Of a stretch of 64,000 bases of DNA, positions 17,663 through 27,329 are shown in pieces. The DNA is from PALSA-129 sp963842505 (GTDB lineage Bacteria > Acidobacteriota > Terriglobia > Bryobacterales > Bryobacteraceae). The notes below the pieces were generated by a model, which had not been told where the DNA came from, did not search any database, and saw only the letters and a list, made by a program, of their open reading frames with translations. The stretch is from positions 1,178,001 through 1,242,000 of the forward strand of contig CAWJGZ010000004.1 in assembly GCA_963842505.1 (NCBI GenBank), read 5' to 3'. The number at the start of each line of letters is the position of its first letter. Positions within the stretch are counted from its first letter, which is position 1. The position numbers and the translations under genes are program-made.

Positions 17663-17686
17663 GGCAGGCGAAACCTTTCGCCTGCC
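17663..17686. repeat. Perfect palindrome between MFS and histidine kinase genes
   Basis: GGCAGGCGAAA, a 2-base loop and TTTCGCCTGCC form an 11-bp perfect hairpin. It resembles the weaker element GTGGGGCGTGTTTTAGCCTGCC at about 14581-14602, so it is probably a dispersed REP-like sequence. No T-run follows on either strand, so it is not called a terminator, though it could stabilise transcript ends. Confidence 0.5.
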
Positions 17687-17693
17687 AACTCCG

Positions 17694-19247
17694 CTAGGGA
17701 CGGCCAGCCGGCTCGCCCGCCAGCTCCATGGTGTCCGGCGTCACACCCGCCGCGGGCAGCGTGATGGTGAACCGGGATCCCTTGCCGGGAGCGCTATCCA
17801 CTTCGATCTTGCCGTGATGCGCCTTCACGATCCACGCGACGAAACTCAACCCCAGCCCCAGTCCCTGGTCCAGGTTGGGCGCTGTTCCCGAGCCCGGCAC
17901 GCGATAGAAGCGGTCGAAAATGTGTGGCAGGTGTTCGGTCGAGATGCCGCGGCCCGTGTCCTCGACGGTCACCTCCGCCCGCTCCGGCTTAGAGACCACG
18001 CGCAGCCGCACCCGGCCACCTTCGGGGGTGAACTTGAGCGCGTTCGAGAGCAGGTTGGTAATCATGCGCTCGATCTGCACGCGGTCGCCTTGTACAAAGC
18101 ATTCGTCGGGCAGATCAGTCTCCAGGCGGACGCCGGCGGCCTCCGCCGGAATCTGAAACTGGTCGGCTAGGTCTACCGCTACTTCGCGAAGATTCAGCCG
18201 CGATTTTTGCAGCGCCAGTTGGCCCGATTCCGCCTGCGAGAGCAGCAGCAACGCGCGCACAATCTGCGAGAGCCGGTCGATATCCTGCAGCGCGTTGAAC
18301 ATGGCTTCGCGGTACTGCTCGGTGGTCTTGGCCGTGAACAGCGCCACTTCGAGCTGGCCGCGAATGGCCGTGATGGGCGTGCGCAGTTCATGCGAAACGT
18401 CCGTGGAGAACTGCTTCATTTGCTGGAAGGAAGATTCCAGCCGCTCGATCATGCGGTTGAACGTGAGGATTAGGTAATCCAGTTCGTCGCCGGCCTCGCG
18501 GGTCGGAATGCGCAGGCTCAGGTTGGATCCCGAAATGCGCTGCGCGGCCTGCGCCACATCCTTCACGGGAGTGAGCGCGCGCCCGGCCATGAACCATCCC
18601 AAGATGCCGCCTAATACCAGAGCGCCCGGGACCACCCCGATGAAGATCCAGGTGAAGCCGCTCTGGATCTTGGCGTATTGCGCCAGTGGCAGCGCCAGTG
18701 AAACGTAGTAAGGATGGTGATGCCATTCATCCCAGACGATTCCAGACCGGACCAGAAATTGTCCCCCGTCGGAATCGCGCCGCGTGTCCCAAAATGGTCC
18801 GGGATTCGGGGCCGCTGGATTGGGGCTTGCTTTGGCTACACGCGCCCGAATGTTCGCCGGGGAATCAAATACATCTTTGTAAGCCTCGGAGTATGCCGGC
18901 TGGTCGTCAAAGTCGAGGATCACTTTGCCGTCGGCGGCCGCAACCAGGTAAATCTTCTTGATGTCCAGGACGGTGGTGGTTTCGTCGGGGTCCTCCTTGT
19001 CGTAATACCAGATGGCCCGCTCGTCCGGATCGGTTCCCTCCTTTTTTTCGATGCGCAGGTAGCCTTTCATGGAGTCCCAATGATCTCTGAGTTCAGCGTG
19101 CGCTTCTTCTTGCAGCGTATTGTTCAGCCGGATTCCGAACAGAAACGCCGCGCCGATCAGCAGCACCGTAAAGAACAGCGCATAGCTGGCCGTCAGCCGG
19201 AAGCGCAGCCCGCGGCTGATGCGGCGAAGGTCGCGGCGGCGGATCAC
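17694..19247 (-). CDS. Sensor histidine kinase
   Basis: 517 residues. Domain order: transmembrane helix (about 20-40), periplasmic sensor of about 150 residues, second helix (about 205-228), HAMP (GRALTPVKDVAQAAQRISGS), HisKA dimerisation helix with the phospho-acceptor His in STDVSHELRTPITAI, then HATPase with the N box (TNLLSNALKF), G1 (VEDTGRGIS), F box (FDRFYRV) and G2 (GLGLGLSFV). It phosphorylates the response regulator encoded just upstream; their coding regions are separated by one base. The type resembles CusS/MprB-like kinases. The stimulus is unknown. Starts at GTG. Confidence 0.93.
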   Translation of the reverse strand: MIRRRDLRRISRGLRFRLTASYALFFTVLLIGAAFLFGIRLNNTLQEEAHAELRDHWDSMKGYLRIEKKEGTDPDERAIWYYDKEDPDETTTVLDIKKIYLVAAADGKVILDFDDQPAYSEAYKDVFDSPANIRARVAKASPNPAAPNPGPFWDTRRDSDGGQFLVRSGIVWDEWHHHPYYVSLALPLAQYAKIQSGFTWIFIGVVPGALVLGGILGWFMAGRALTPVKDVAQAAQRISGSNLSLRIPTREAGDELDYLILTFNRMIERLESSFQQMKQFSTDVSHELRTPITAIRGQLEVALFTAKTTEQYREAMFNALQDIDRLSQIVRALLLLSQAESGQLALQKSRLNLREVAVDLADQFQIPAEAAGVRLETDLPDECFVQGDRVQIERMITNLLSNALKFTPEGGRVRLRVVSKPERAEVTVEDTGRGISTEHLPHIFDRFYRVPGSGTAPNLDQGLGLGLSFVAWIVKAHHGKIEVDSAPGKGSRFTITLPAAGVTPDTMELAGEPAGRP

Positions 19248-19248
19248 G

Positions 19249-19965
19249 TTACACCTGCCGCTCGGAAGCCGGTTCAGCCGGCCGTTCAGCCTGTTTATCC
19301 GGCACGTCGATCATGTACCCGATGCCGCGCACCGTCTGGATCAGCTTCTGCGGGAAGCGGTCGTCGATCTTGCTGCGCAGGTGGCGGATGTAGACGTCCA
19401 CGATGTTGGTGAGGCCGTCGTAATCCATGTCCCACACGTGCTCCACAATCATCGTGCGGCTGAGGGGACGGCCGCGGTTGCGCATCATGTATTCCAGGAT
19501 GCCGAACTCCTTGGGCGCCAGATCGATGCCATCGGCGCCGCGCGACACTTTGCGGCGGATGCAGTCGAGCGTGAGATCGGCCACCTGCAATTTCTCCGGA
19601 GTCGGCTGGCCGCGCCGCAACAGGGCGCGCACCCGCGCCAGCAGCTCCACGAAGGCAAACGGCTTCACTAGGTAATCGTCGGCCCCCAGTTCGAGCCCCT
19701 TAACGCGATCGTCCAGGCTGCCGCGCGCGCTTAGAATCAGTACCGGCGGCCCGGCCTTACGGTTGCGGACTTTCTCGAGCACCTGCAGGCCGTCCATATC
19801 AGGCAGCATCAGATCCAGCACCACAAGGTCGTAATCCGTGGTGTGGATGTTCTGCAAGGCGTCCGTGCCGGTGGGAGCGGCATCCACGGCGTAGCCCGCT
19901 CCTTCCAGACCGCGGCACAGGAAGTCGGCGATTCGCTTCTCGTCCTCGACCACCAGGATTCTCAT
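19249..19965 (-). CDS. OmpR/PhoB-family response regulator
   Basis: 238 residues: an N-terminal receiver (ILVVEDEKR acidic pocket, phospho-acceptor Asp in LVVLDLMLPDMDG, conserved Thr/Ser in ILSARGS and Lys in LVKPFAF) and a C-terminal winged helix (from about residue 125; GRPLSRTMIVEHVWDMDYDG, VDVYIRHLRSKID, TVRGIGYMI). It binds DNA and regulates transcription when phosphorylated by the kinase encoded directly downstream. The stop of a frameshifted secreted protein gene lies 6 bases upstream, so the three genes look like one operon. Confidence 0.94.
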   Translation of the reverse strand: MRILVVEDEKRIADFLCRGLEGAGYAVDAAPTGTDALQNIHTTDYDLVVLDLMLPDMDGLQVLEKVRNRKAGPPVLILSARGSLDDRVKGLELGADDYLVKPFAFVELLARVRALLRRGQPTPEKLQVADLTLDCIRRKVSRGADGIDLAPKEFGILEYMMRNRGRPLSRTMIVEHVWDMDYDGLTNIVDVYIRHLRSKIDDRFPQKLIQTVRGIGYMIDVPDKQAERPAEPASERQV

Positions 19966-19971
19966 GCGGGT

Positions 19972-20445
19972 TTATTTAAACCTCAGATTGATGCGATTTT
20001 CCTTGCCGCCGTAATCCAGTTCCAGTTCCTTCATTTTCTGCTTTTCCATGGGGAAATAGAGCAAGCCGGTCAGCGGGTTCTTAATCTTCCCCTCCAGCAG
20101 AATCTTGTCGTCCAGCACCTTTTGCAGGGGATTTTCCTTCACCGTGGCGGCATTCTGAATCTTAGAGGAAGCATTGCCGTTGCTGCCGGAGCCTGTGCCG
20201 ACACCACCCCCGATGCCTCCAATGGTGACGGCAGGGTGGTGCTGGTTCGCCGTGTCGTCAGTACGGCTGACGATGAGGGCTTCGCGCCCGGCAATCTGGC
20301 TGCCCACGAACGGTTTGGCTCTTTCGCCGTCTTTGTCGGTGCGCAGCACGAAATCGTCGCGGTCGATCGATATCTCTTTGCCGTACTTCGGCTCCACTTT
20401 GACTTCCGCCACGATGTAGTGCCCGCCCAGATCGTCGCCCAGCAC
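19972..20445 (-). CDS. Secreted hypothetical protein, C-terminal part of a frameshifted gene
   Basis: 157 codons from a GTG at 20445; the protein-like reading extends further upstream in this frame (TTIYVDPADVKEVLGDDLGG) to about 20485. The sequence is a beta-rich domain (HYIVAEVKVEPKYGKEI, DDFVLRTDKDGER, PFVGSQIAGREALIV) with a Gly/Ser-rich loop and ends RINLRFK. The signal peptide that should begin it lies in another frame at 20484-20596, so either a 1-base shift near 20485-20501 has broken the gene or the sequence has an error. It is 6 bases upstream of the response regulator and probably belongs to that operon. Function unknown. Confidence 0.6.
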   Translation of the reverse strand: MLGDDLGGHYIVAEVKVEPKYGKEISIDRDDFVLRTDKDGERAKPFVGSQIAGREALIVSRTDDTANQHHPAVTIGGIGGGVGTGSGSNGNASSKIQNAATVKENPLQKVLDDKILLEGKIKNPLTGLLYFPMEKQKMKELELDYGGKENRINLRFK

Positions 20446-20483
20446 TTCTTTGACATCCGCCGGATCGACGTAGATAGTGGTTC

Positions 20484-20596
20484 TCGAGGACCAAGTCCTC
20501 GTTCTCGCCGCGAGCGCTGCCCACCGTCTTCTTCTTGGCGGGAGATCCCATCAGCAGGGCTGCCAGCAAACCGAGCACCAGGAGACGAGCTGCCAT
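20484..20596 (-). pseudogene. Signal-peptide portion of the frameshifted gene
   Basis: ATG 20596 begins MAARLLVLGLLAALLMGSP, a clear signal peptide, followed by KKKTVGSARGENEDLVLE. Beyond that the frame degenerates, while the downstream frame picks up with protein-like sequence. At the junction stands a perfect hairpin (CGAGGAC, CAA, GTCCTCG; 20485-20501). The two parts together would give a secreted protein of about 205 residues. Confidence 0.55.
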
Positions 20597-20697
20597 CGAA
20601 GAACCTCTGGTGTGATTATACCGTCCGTCGCTTGATCCCGGCCGCCCTACCGCTGCTACAATGGCGTTTTCACCCCACCCTAGGAGCTTTACCTGAC

Positions 20698-21759
20698 ATG
20701 GACGAAAAAGAGCGCGTGCGTGCGTTGGAGACCGCCCTCAGCCAAATCGAGAAGCAGTTTGGCAAGGGCTCGATTCTGCGACTTGGGTCGAAGGACGCGA
20801 TCGTACCGGTATCGGTGATTTCGAGCGGTTCGATATCCGTCGATGCCGCGTTGGGCGTGGGCGGCTTTCCCCGCGGCCGCGTCATTGAAATCTTCGGACC
20901 TGAGTCTTCCGGCAAAACCACCATCGCCCTCCAGGTAATTGCCGAAGCCCAGAAGGCTGGCGGCATCGCCGCATTCATCGACGTGGAGCACGCGCTCGAC
21001 CCGACCTACGCGCGGAAACTGGGAGTCGATGTCGACAACCTGCTGGTCTCGCAGCCGGACTACGGCGAGCAGGCGCTCGAGATCACCAACACGCTGACCA
21101 ACTCCGGCCAGATTGACGTGCTGGTGGTGGACTCGGTGGCGGCGCTGGTTCCCAAGGCCGAATTGGACGGCGAAATGGGCGACAGCCATATGGGCTTGCA
21201 GGCGCGCCTGATGTCCCAAGCCTTGCGCAAACTCACCGGCATTGTCTCCAAGTCGCGCACCTGCCTGATCTTCATCAACCAGATCCGCGAGAAGATCGGC
21301 GTGATGTTTGGCAACCCGGAAACCACCACTGGCGGCCGGGCGCTCAAGTTCTACGCTTCGGTGCGCGTGGACATCCGGCGCATCGCTGCCATCAAAGACG
21401 GCGACACCGTGGTGGGCAACCGCACCAAAGTCAAAGTCGTGAAGAACAAGGTCGCCTCGCCATTCCGTGAGGCCGAATTCGACATCATCTACGGCGAGGG
21501 CATTTCCAAGGAAGGCGATCTGCTGGACTTGGGGGTGGCGCAAAACCTGGTGGAGAAGAGCGGCTCGTGGTTCAGCTACAAAGGCGAACGCATCGGGCAG
21601 GGCCGCGAGAATGCCCGCCAGTTCCTCAAGGACAACCCGGATATCCGCCAGGCCCTCGACACCGAACTGCGCAAACACCTCGGGCTGGTCAAAGCGGACG
21701 TGGCGGCCGCACCTGAGACCCCGACCGCGGCGGCCAAGACCGCGCCCGCCCGCAGGTAG
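20698..21759 (+). CDS. recA: Recombinase A
   Basis: 353 residues, normal length. RecA polymerises on single-stranded DNA, drives strand exchange and stimulates LexA self-cleavage. Visible: N-terminal polymerisation segment (LSQIEKQFGKGSILRLG), Walker A GPESSGKTT, catalytic Glu in DVEHALDP, Walker B VLVVDSVAAL, loop L1 near EMGDSHMGLQARLMSQALRK, FINQIREKIG, and loop L2 GNPETTTGGRALKFYASVR, then the C-terminal domain with an Ala/Pro-rich tail. ATG 20698 gives MDEKERVRALETAL; AGGAG lies 12 bases upstream. TTGATC / TACAAT (20632-20662, 19-base spacer) could be its promoter. A recA-like gene follows 21 bases downstream. Confidence 0.97.
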   Translation: MDEKERVRALETALSQIEKQFGKGSILRLGSKDAIVPVSVISSGSISVDAALGVGGFPRGRVIEIFGPESSGKTTIALQVIAEAQKAGGIAAFIDVEHALDPTYARKLGVDVDNLLVSQPDYGEQALEITNTLTNSGQIDVLVVDSVAALVPKAELDGEMGDSHMGLQARLMSQALRKLTGIVSKSRTCLIFINQIREKIGVMFGNPETTTGGRALKFYASVRVDIRRIAAIKDGDTVVGNRTKVKVVKNKVASPFREAEFDIIYGEGISKEGDLLDLGVAQNLVEKSGSWFSYKGERIGQGRENARQFLKDNPDIRQALDTELRKHLGLVKADVAAAPETPTAAAKTAPARR

Positions 21760-21780
21760 CCTTTCGGCGGCTCGACAGCC

Positions 21781-22530
21781 ATGACGGAGCAGGACCGGCA
21801 GCGCGCCATTCGGCTCAAACTGGCCCGCACGGACGAGCCGTCCGCGATACCTGTCATTGCAACCGGTTTTGCGGCGCTTGATGCGGCTCTCGGCACGGGA
21901 GGATTCCCCCGTGGCCAAATGGTGGAACTGTTCGGCGCCTCATCCACCGGGAAGACTACACTGGCCCTGCAGGTGATTGCCCACGCGCAGAGCTGCGGCT
22001 TGACGGCTGCCTGGATCGACGCCGAACACGCGTTCGATCCGGCATACGCCGCCATGCTTGGGGTGGCCATTGACCGGCTGCCGGTGGCCAAGCCCGAATC
22101 GGCTGAGCAGGCCCTTGAGATGGTGCGCCAATTGGCGTCTTCGCGGGCCGTGGACATGCTCGTAGTGGATTCGGCCGCGGCGCTCATCCCCAGGCTGGAG
22201 TTGGAAACCCTGCTGGGAGAGGGCGGACAAGGCTTGCAGAGCCGCGTGCTGGCTTCGGGGCTGCGGAACCTGGCTGGGATTGTCACCAGAACCGGTGCGG
22301 TCGTCGTATTTCTCAATCAACTGCGTTCGCGCCCCGAGGCCCCGCGAGGAGAATCGGAGACTACCGCCGGCGGTCCGGCGCTCAAACTCTACGCCGCCGT
22401 CCGCATCTCGCTGGATGCGCGAGCCCCGGACCGGGTGCGCTTCCGGGTGCTGAAAAACAAGGCCGCGGCAGCCTTCGGTGAGGGGGATTTACACTACCAG
22501 CGTGGCCAAGGTTTCATGAAAAGCCCGTGA
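21781..22530 (+). CDS. Truncated RecA paralogue
   Basis: 249 residues that align with the RecA core but lack most of the N-terminal polymerisation region and the entire C-terminal domain. Core features are kept: LDAALGTGGFPRGQMVELFG, Walker A GASSTGKTT, catalytic Glu in DAEHAFDP, Walker B MLVVDSAAALIP, FLNQLRS, and a remnant of L2 (ESETTAGGPALKLYAAVRI). The DNA-contacting L1 segment is altered (LGEGGQGLQSRVLASGLRNL). It sits 21 bases after recA on the same strand and is very probably co-transcribed. It could modulate RecA filaments or act in an ImuA-like role; no function is proven. The stop codon lies inside a terminator hairpin. Confidence 0.85.
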   Translation: MTEQDRQRAIRLKLARTDEPSAIPVIATGFAALDAALGTGGFPRGQMVELFGASSTGKTTLALQVIAHAQSCGLTAAWIDAEHAFDPAYAAMLGVAIDRLPVAKPESAEQALEMVRQLASSRAVDMLVVDSAAALIPRLELETLLGEGGQGLQSRVLASGLRNLAGIVTRTGAVVVFLNQLRSRPEAPRGESETTAGGPALKLYAAVRISLDARAPDRVRFRVLKNKAAAAFGEGDLHYQRGQGFMKSP

Positions 22531-22543
22531 AACGGGCTTTTCA
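22517..22543 (+). terminator. Terminator at the end of the recA operon
   Basis: A 12-bp perfect stem (TGAAAAGCCCGT with ACGGGCTTTTCA) and a 3-base loop. The left arm lies in the last codons of the recA-like gene and its TGA overlaps the loop. The right arm ends in TTTT, and a longer T-run follows at about 22580. The symmetry means it could work in both directions. Confidence 0.7.
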
Positions 22544-22597
22544 GCCGTTACCATGCAAAAAAACCGTGCAAAACCGGCCTTTTTTTAAGAAAGTCCC

Positions 22598-22626
22598 TTT
22601 ACATCCCCACGGCCTTCCCTTATGAT
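22598..22626 (+). promoter_or_regulatory. Promoter of the HU gene
   Basis: TTTACA at 22598-22603 and TATGAT at 22621-22626 with a 17-base spacer, close to the sigma-70 consensus. The start expected near 22633 gives a leader of about 80 bases before the HU ATG. Confidence 0.6.
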
Positions 22627-22644
22627 TGATATCGATTACGGCGC

Positions 22645-22661
22645 ACGTTCGACCAGAACGT
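22645..22661. promoter_or_regulatory. Palindromic possible operator in the HU leader
   Basis: ACGTTC, 5 bases, GAACGT: a perfect 6-bp dyad just beyond the predicted transcription start of the HU gene. It could bind a dimeric regulator. It has GTTC-N5-GAAC spacing, which is not the usual LexA box of Gram-positives (GAAC-N4-GTTC) or alphaproteobacteria (GTTC-N7-GTTC). Confidence 0.3.
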
Positions 22662-22714
22662 TGCGGCACAAAAATGTTTCGATGGAAAGTTGACGGGAGA
22701 ATCAAAGGAGATTT

Positions 22715-23017
22715 ATGGCAACTACAAGAATGACCCAAACCCAACTTGTGAAGGCGCTCGCCGGACACTGCGAAGTCAGCAACAAGGTGGCGCGTGGGTT
22801 TCTGGATGGCCTGGCAGCCATGGCCATCTCGGAAGTAAAGAAGAACGGCGTGTTCGTGGTACCCGGCATCGGGCGCCTCGTCCGCCAGGATCGCAAGGCC
22901 CGCATGGGGCGTAACCCGGCCACCGGCGAAGCCATCAAGATTCCGGCCAAGAAGGTCGTGAAGTTCCGCGTGGCCAAGGCCGCCAAGGACGCCATCGTCC
23001 CGCCCAAGAAGAAATAG
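22715..23017 (+). CDS. HU-family DNA-binding protein
   Basis: 100 residues, typical for HU/IHF. These dimeric nucleoid proteins bend DNA. Signs: an N-terminal helical pair (TQLVKALAGHCEVSNKVARGFLDGL), the beta arm RKARMGRNPATGEAIKIP with the intercalating Pro of the family, and the closing VVKFRVAKAAKDAIVP with a basic tail PPKKK. AAAGGAG stands before the ATG (22698-22708 region). A strong terminator follows at 23052. Single-gene transcript with its own promoter. Confidence 0.94.
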   Translation: MATTRMTQTQLVKALAGHCEVSNKVARGFLDGLAAMAISEVKKNGVFVVPGIGRLVRQDRKARMGRNPATGEAIKIPAKKVVKFRVAKAAKDAIVPPKKK

Positions 23018-23051
23018 TTTCGCGCGGACGCGGCTGTCCGCCGGAAACGTC

Positions 23052-23095
23052 AAAACCCCGCAAGGCCCTTCCGGACCTGCGGGGTTTTACTTTTT
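23052..23095 (+). terminator. Rho-independent terminator after the HU gene
   Basis: AAAACCCCGCA (23052-23062) pairs perfectly with TGCGGGGTTTT (23078-23088), an 11-bp GC-rich stem, followed by ACTTTTT. It lies 35 bases after the HU stop. Confidence 0.85.
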
Positions 23096-23160
23096 AGATG
23101 GATCTCTTGAAGCCGAGCTGGACCCAGCCCCGCTTGCGGGCTGTTCTCGAAGCCAGTTTC

Positions 23161-23346
23161 CTACTTCTTCTCTTCTTCGTCGCCCTTCAAGGCACTCTTG
23201 AAGTTGCGGATCCCTTCGCCTAAGCCTTTCCCGAGTTCACCGACCTTCTTGCCGCCGAACAACAGCACGGCGAGCACGCAAAGTGCAGCTACCTCAGGTC
23301 CGCCCAGACCGAAAAAACCGGCGGCTTGGATGCCAGTGGGTTCCAT
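23161..23346 (-). CDS. tatA: Sec-independent translocase subunit TatA
   Basis: 61 residues. TatA multimers form the pore of the twin-arginine export pathway for folded proteins. Family signs: a short N-terminal helix (about residues 12-30, GGPEVAALCVLAVLLFGG) directly followed by KKVGELGKGLGEGIRNFKSALKGD, the amphipathic helix with the FG hinge, and an acidic-basic tail. AAGGAGGCCGT precedes the ATG. tatB and tatC are not adjacent. Tat substrates appear in this window (molybdenum hydroxylase, GH127, GH28). Confidence 0.93.
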   Translation of the reverse strand: MEPTGIQAAGFFGLGGPEVAALCVLAVLLFGGKKVGELGKGLGEGIRNFKSALKGDEEEKK

Positions 23347-23394
23347 ACGGCCTCCTTCTCACAGCCATTGTAGCGGATCGCAGGCCCGTTTGGC

Positions 23395-23619
23395 TCACCG
23401 GAACCACGAGCGGACATGCGCCAGATCCCGCTGCATCCCATCCGAATACGGCGCCAGCAAAATATTGATGGCGAACCACATCGTGCTGATCGACAGCAGC
23501 GCGTGGGTGACCCGGTTTTTCCCGTAGATGAACCTGATCGCGATGGCCAACAGAAAGGGCATCACTGCGGTGAGTATCCGCGCGTAGTGGCTCAAATGGT
23601 CGAGGATACTACCAAGCAT
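23395..23619 (-). CDS. Small membrane protein
   Basis: 74 residues with two hydrophobic helices (ILTAVMPFLLAIAIRFIYG and LLSISTMWFAINILLAPYS). No family recognised. It lies upstream of tatA on the same strand, 48 bases away, and could share its transcript. The frame shows normal codon use for a real small gene and its start ATG is divergent from dnaG. Confidence 0.6.
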   Translation of the reverse strand: MLGSILDHLSHYARILTAVMPFLLAIAIRFIYGKNRVTHALLSISTMWFAINILLAPYSDGMQRDLAHVRSWFR

Positions 23620-23724
23620 GACTGGAGTGTCGAGGGTGTAGCCGCGCGGATCAAGCTATCGTCAGTTAGCGCGCCGCTGTGACCCGTACCAATTGGCACA
23701 ATGCGGGATAATGAACCAGGGGCC

Positions 23725-25566
23725 ATGGACTTCGTCGAGGAACTGAAATCGCGCGTCGACATAGTCGGCGTTATCGGCGAAAAGGTCCGGCTCCGCAAGA
23801 CCGGCGCCTACCGCTATACCGGGCTCTGCCCTTTTCACCAGGAGAAAACGCCTTCCTTCTCGGTCCATGCCACCAAGCAGTTCTATTACTGCTTCGGGTG
23901 CCAGGCCAAGGGCGACGTGGTGCGCTTCGTCATGGAACTCGAAGGCCTGAGCTTTTACGAAGCGCTCAAAAGCCTGGCCGAACGCAACGGCATTCCCATG
24001 CCCAAGCGCTCGCAGTATGCCGATGAGGATTCCCGCCAGCGCGAGGCGCTCTACCAGATGCACGAACTGGCTCAGGAGAGTTTCCGCGCCGCCTTGGCTG
24101 GGCCTTCCGGTGAAATCGCGCGCGCCTACCTGGGCCGCCGCGGCGTGCGGCCCGAAACCATCGACCAGTTCGGCCTCGGCTATTCCGATCGCCATGGGCG
24201 CGCCCTCGTCCGTCTGCTGGAACAGCGCGGCTTCACCGCTGCACAGATGGAGCCCTCGGGACTGGTTCGCCGGCGCGACGACGGCAGCTTCTACGACTAC
24301 TTCCGTAACCGCCTAATGTTTCCGATCCATAGCGAATCAGGCAAAATCATCGGATTCGGCGGCCGCGCGCTGGCCGGCGACGACAATCCCAAGTACCTCA
24401 ATTCGCCGGAAACACCGATATATAAAAAGAGCCACGTGCTGTACAATCTCCATCGCGCCAAGGAAGCCATCCGCAAAGAAGAGCGAGCAGTGCTGGTGGA
24501 AGGCTACATGGACGCCATCGGCGTCACCGCCGCGGGCTTCCGCCCGGTCGTAGCCAGTTGTGGGACCGCGCTCACCCAGGATCAGGTACGGGCGCTCAAG
24601 CGTCACACCGACAAAATTATTGTTAATTTCGATCCCGACGCGGCCGGCGCCAAGGCCGCGGAACGGTCCATCAACCTGCTGCTGGATGAGGGCCTGCAGG
24701 TCCGCATATTGCAACTGGACACCGATCTCGATCCCGACGAGTACTGCAAGCAGCGCGGCGCGGCGGCTTACCAGAAGCAGCTTGACGGCGCGCAAGGCTA
24801 TTTCTATTGGCTGGCGGACCGGGCGCGCGCCCGGTTCGATACCAAGACCACCGAAGGCGTCGTGGAGGTTCTCAAGTTTCTGCTGCCGGCGGTGCAGCGA
24901 ATTCCCAACCGGCTGGAGCGCATGGCGATCGCCAACGATGTAGCCGCCTACATCGGGGTGGATCGCGGATTGGTGCTCGACAGCTTTCGCAAGATCGTCG
25001 CCGATCGCAAGGAATCGACCATCCAGCAGCCGAAGGAGACCATGCGCGTCGACGAGAAAGGGCTGCTGAGCGTGCTGCTCTCCGATGTGGAGGGCCGTGA
25101 CCTGCTTCTCGCCGATCTGGAAAAGCTCGACATCCTCGACCGCCTGGCCACGCGCCGCATTTACCAGGCGGTGCTGGGCGTATATTCCAGTGACGCCGCG
25201 CTCACCTTCGACGCTGTGAGCAGCCGCCTGGAGCCGGAGGACCAGAGCGCGCTGGCGGAGGCCATTCTCTCCGAAGAAGTGGAGGGCCGCGAGATTACCC
25301 TGGAATACGGACGCCAGTGCCTGGAAAGCCTGCGCCGCTCCAGCGCCGAACTCCGCAGTTCGGAACTGGAAGCGCGCGTCAGGCAGGCGGAGCGCGATGG
25401 CGACATCAAAGAGGCTTTCAGCGCTGCGCAGAAAGACGGCATTCAGAAGCAGCGTGCGTACGTGAAGGCTCGCCTTGACCGGGCCGAGCGCGGCGGCGAC
25501 GCGGTGGAGGCGGAACGCCTTAGGCAGAAGCTACAGCAAATCGACGATGCAACGGCAGTACCCTGA
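23725..25566 (+). CDS. dnaG: DNA primase
   Basis: About 613 residues. Primase makes RNA primers for replication. Domain order: N-terminal CHC2 zinc finger (CPFHQEKTPSFSV...YYCFGC, about residues 34-60), catalytic core with the RNA-polymerase motif FRNRLMFPI, TOPRIM domain (VLVEGYMDAI with the catalytic Glu, then NFDPDAAGAKAAERS with the DxD-type acidic residues), then a C-terminal helicase-binding region. ATG 23725 gives MDFVEELKSRVDIV, the classic start, with AGGGG before it; an in-frame ATG at 23701 is less likely. rpoD follows 80 bases later, the common dnaG-rpoD arrangement without rpsU. Confidence 0.96.
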   Translation: MDFVEELKSRVDIVGVIGEKVRLRKTGAYRYTGLCPFHQEKTPSFSVHATKQFYYCFGCQAKGDVVRFVMELEGLSFYEALKSLAERNGIPMPKRSQYADEDSRQREALYQMHELAQESFRAALAGPSGEIARAYLGRRGVRPETIDQFGLGYSDRHGRALVRLLEQRGFTAAQMEPSGLVRRRDDGSFYDYFRNRLMFPIHSESGKIIGFGGRALAGDDNPKYLNSPETPIYKKSHVLYNLHRAKEAIRKEERAVLVEGYMDAIGVTAAGFRPVVASCGTALTQDQVRALKRHTDKIIVNFDPDAAGAKAAERSINLLLDEGLQVRILQLDTDLDPDEYCKQRGAAAYQKQLDGAQGYFYWLADRARARFDTKTTEGVVEVLKFLLPAVQRIPNRLERMAIANDVAAYIGVDRGLVLDSFRKIVADRKESTIQQPKETMRVDEKGLLSVLLSDVEGRDLLLADLEKLDILDRLATRRIYQAVLGVYSSDAALTFDAVSSRLEPEDQSALAEAILSEEVEGREITLEYGRQCLESLRRSSAELRSSELEARVRQAERDGDIKEAFSAAQKDGIQKQRAYVKARLDRAERGGDAVEAERLRQKLQQIDDATAVP

Positions 25567-25645
25567 CGCGAACCACACTTAATTCGGCGTCGCGCCGTGG
25601 TGTACAATAATTTCGATTCTTCTCGCTGGGAGTTACGGGGCTTCG

Positions 25646-27328
<1,683 letters not shown>

Positions 27329-27329
27329 C

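Noticed and set aside
17663..17686. Terminator of the histidine kinase operon
   Set aside because: The hairpin is perfect but no T-run follows on either strand, and a related element lies at 14581; called a repeat.
19843..21759. A longer RecA from 19843
   Set aside because: The first 285 residues are shadow sequence across the response regulator and the frameshifted gene; RecA begins at ATG 20698.
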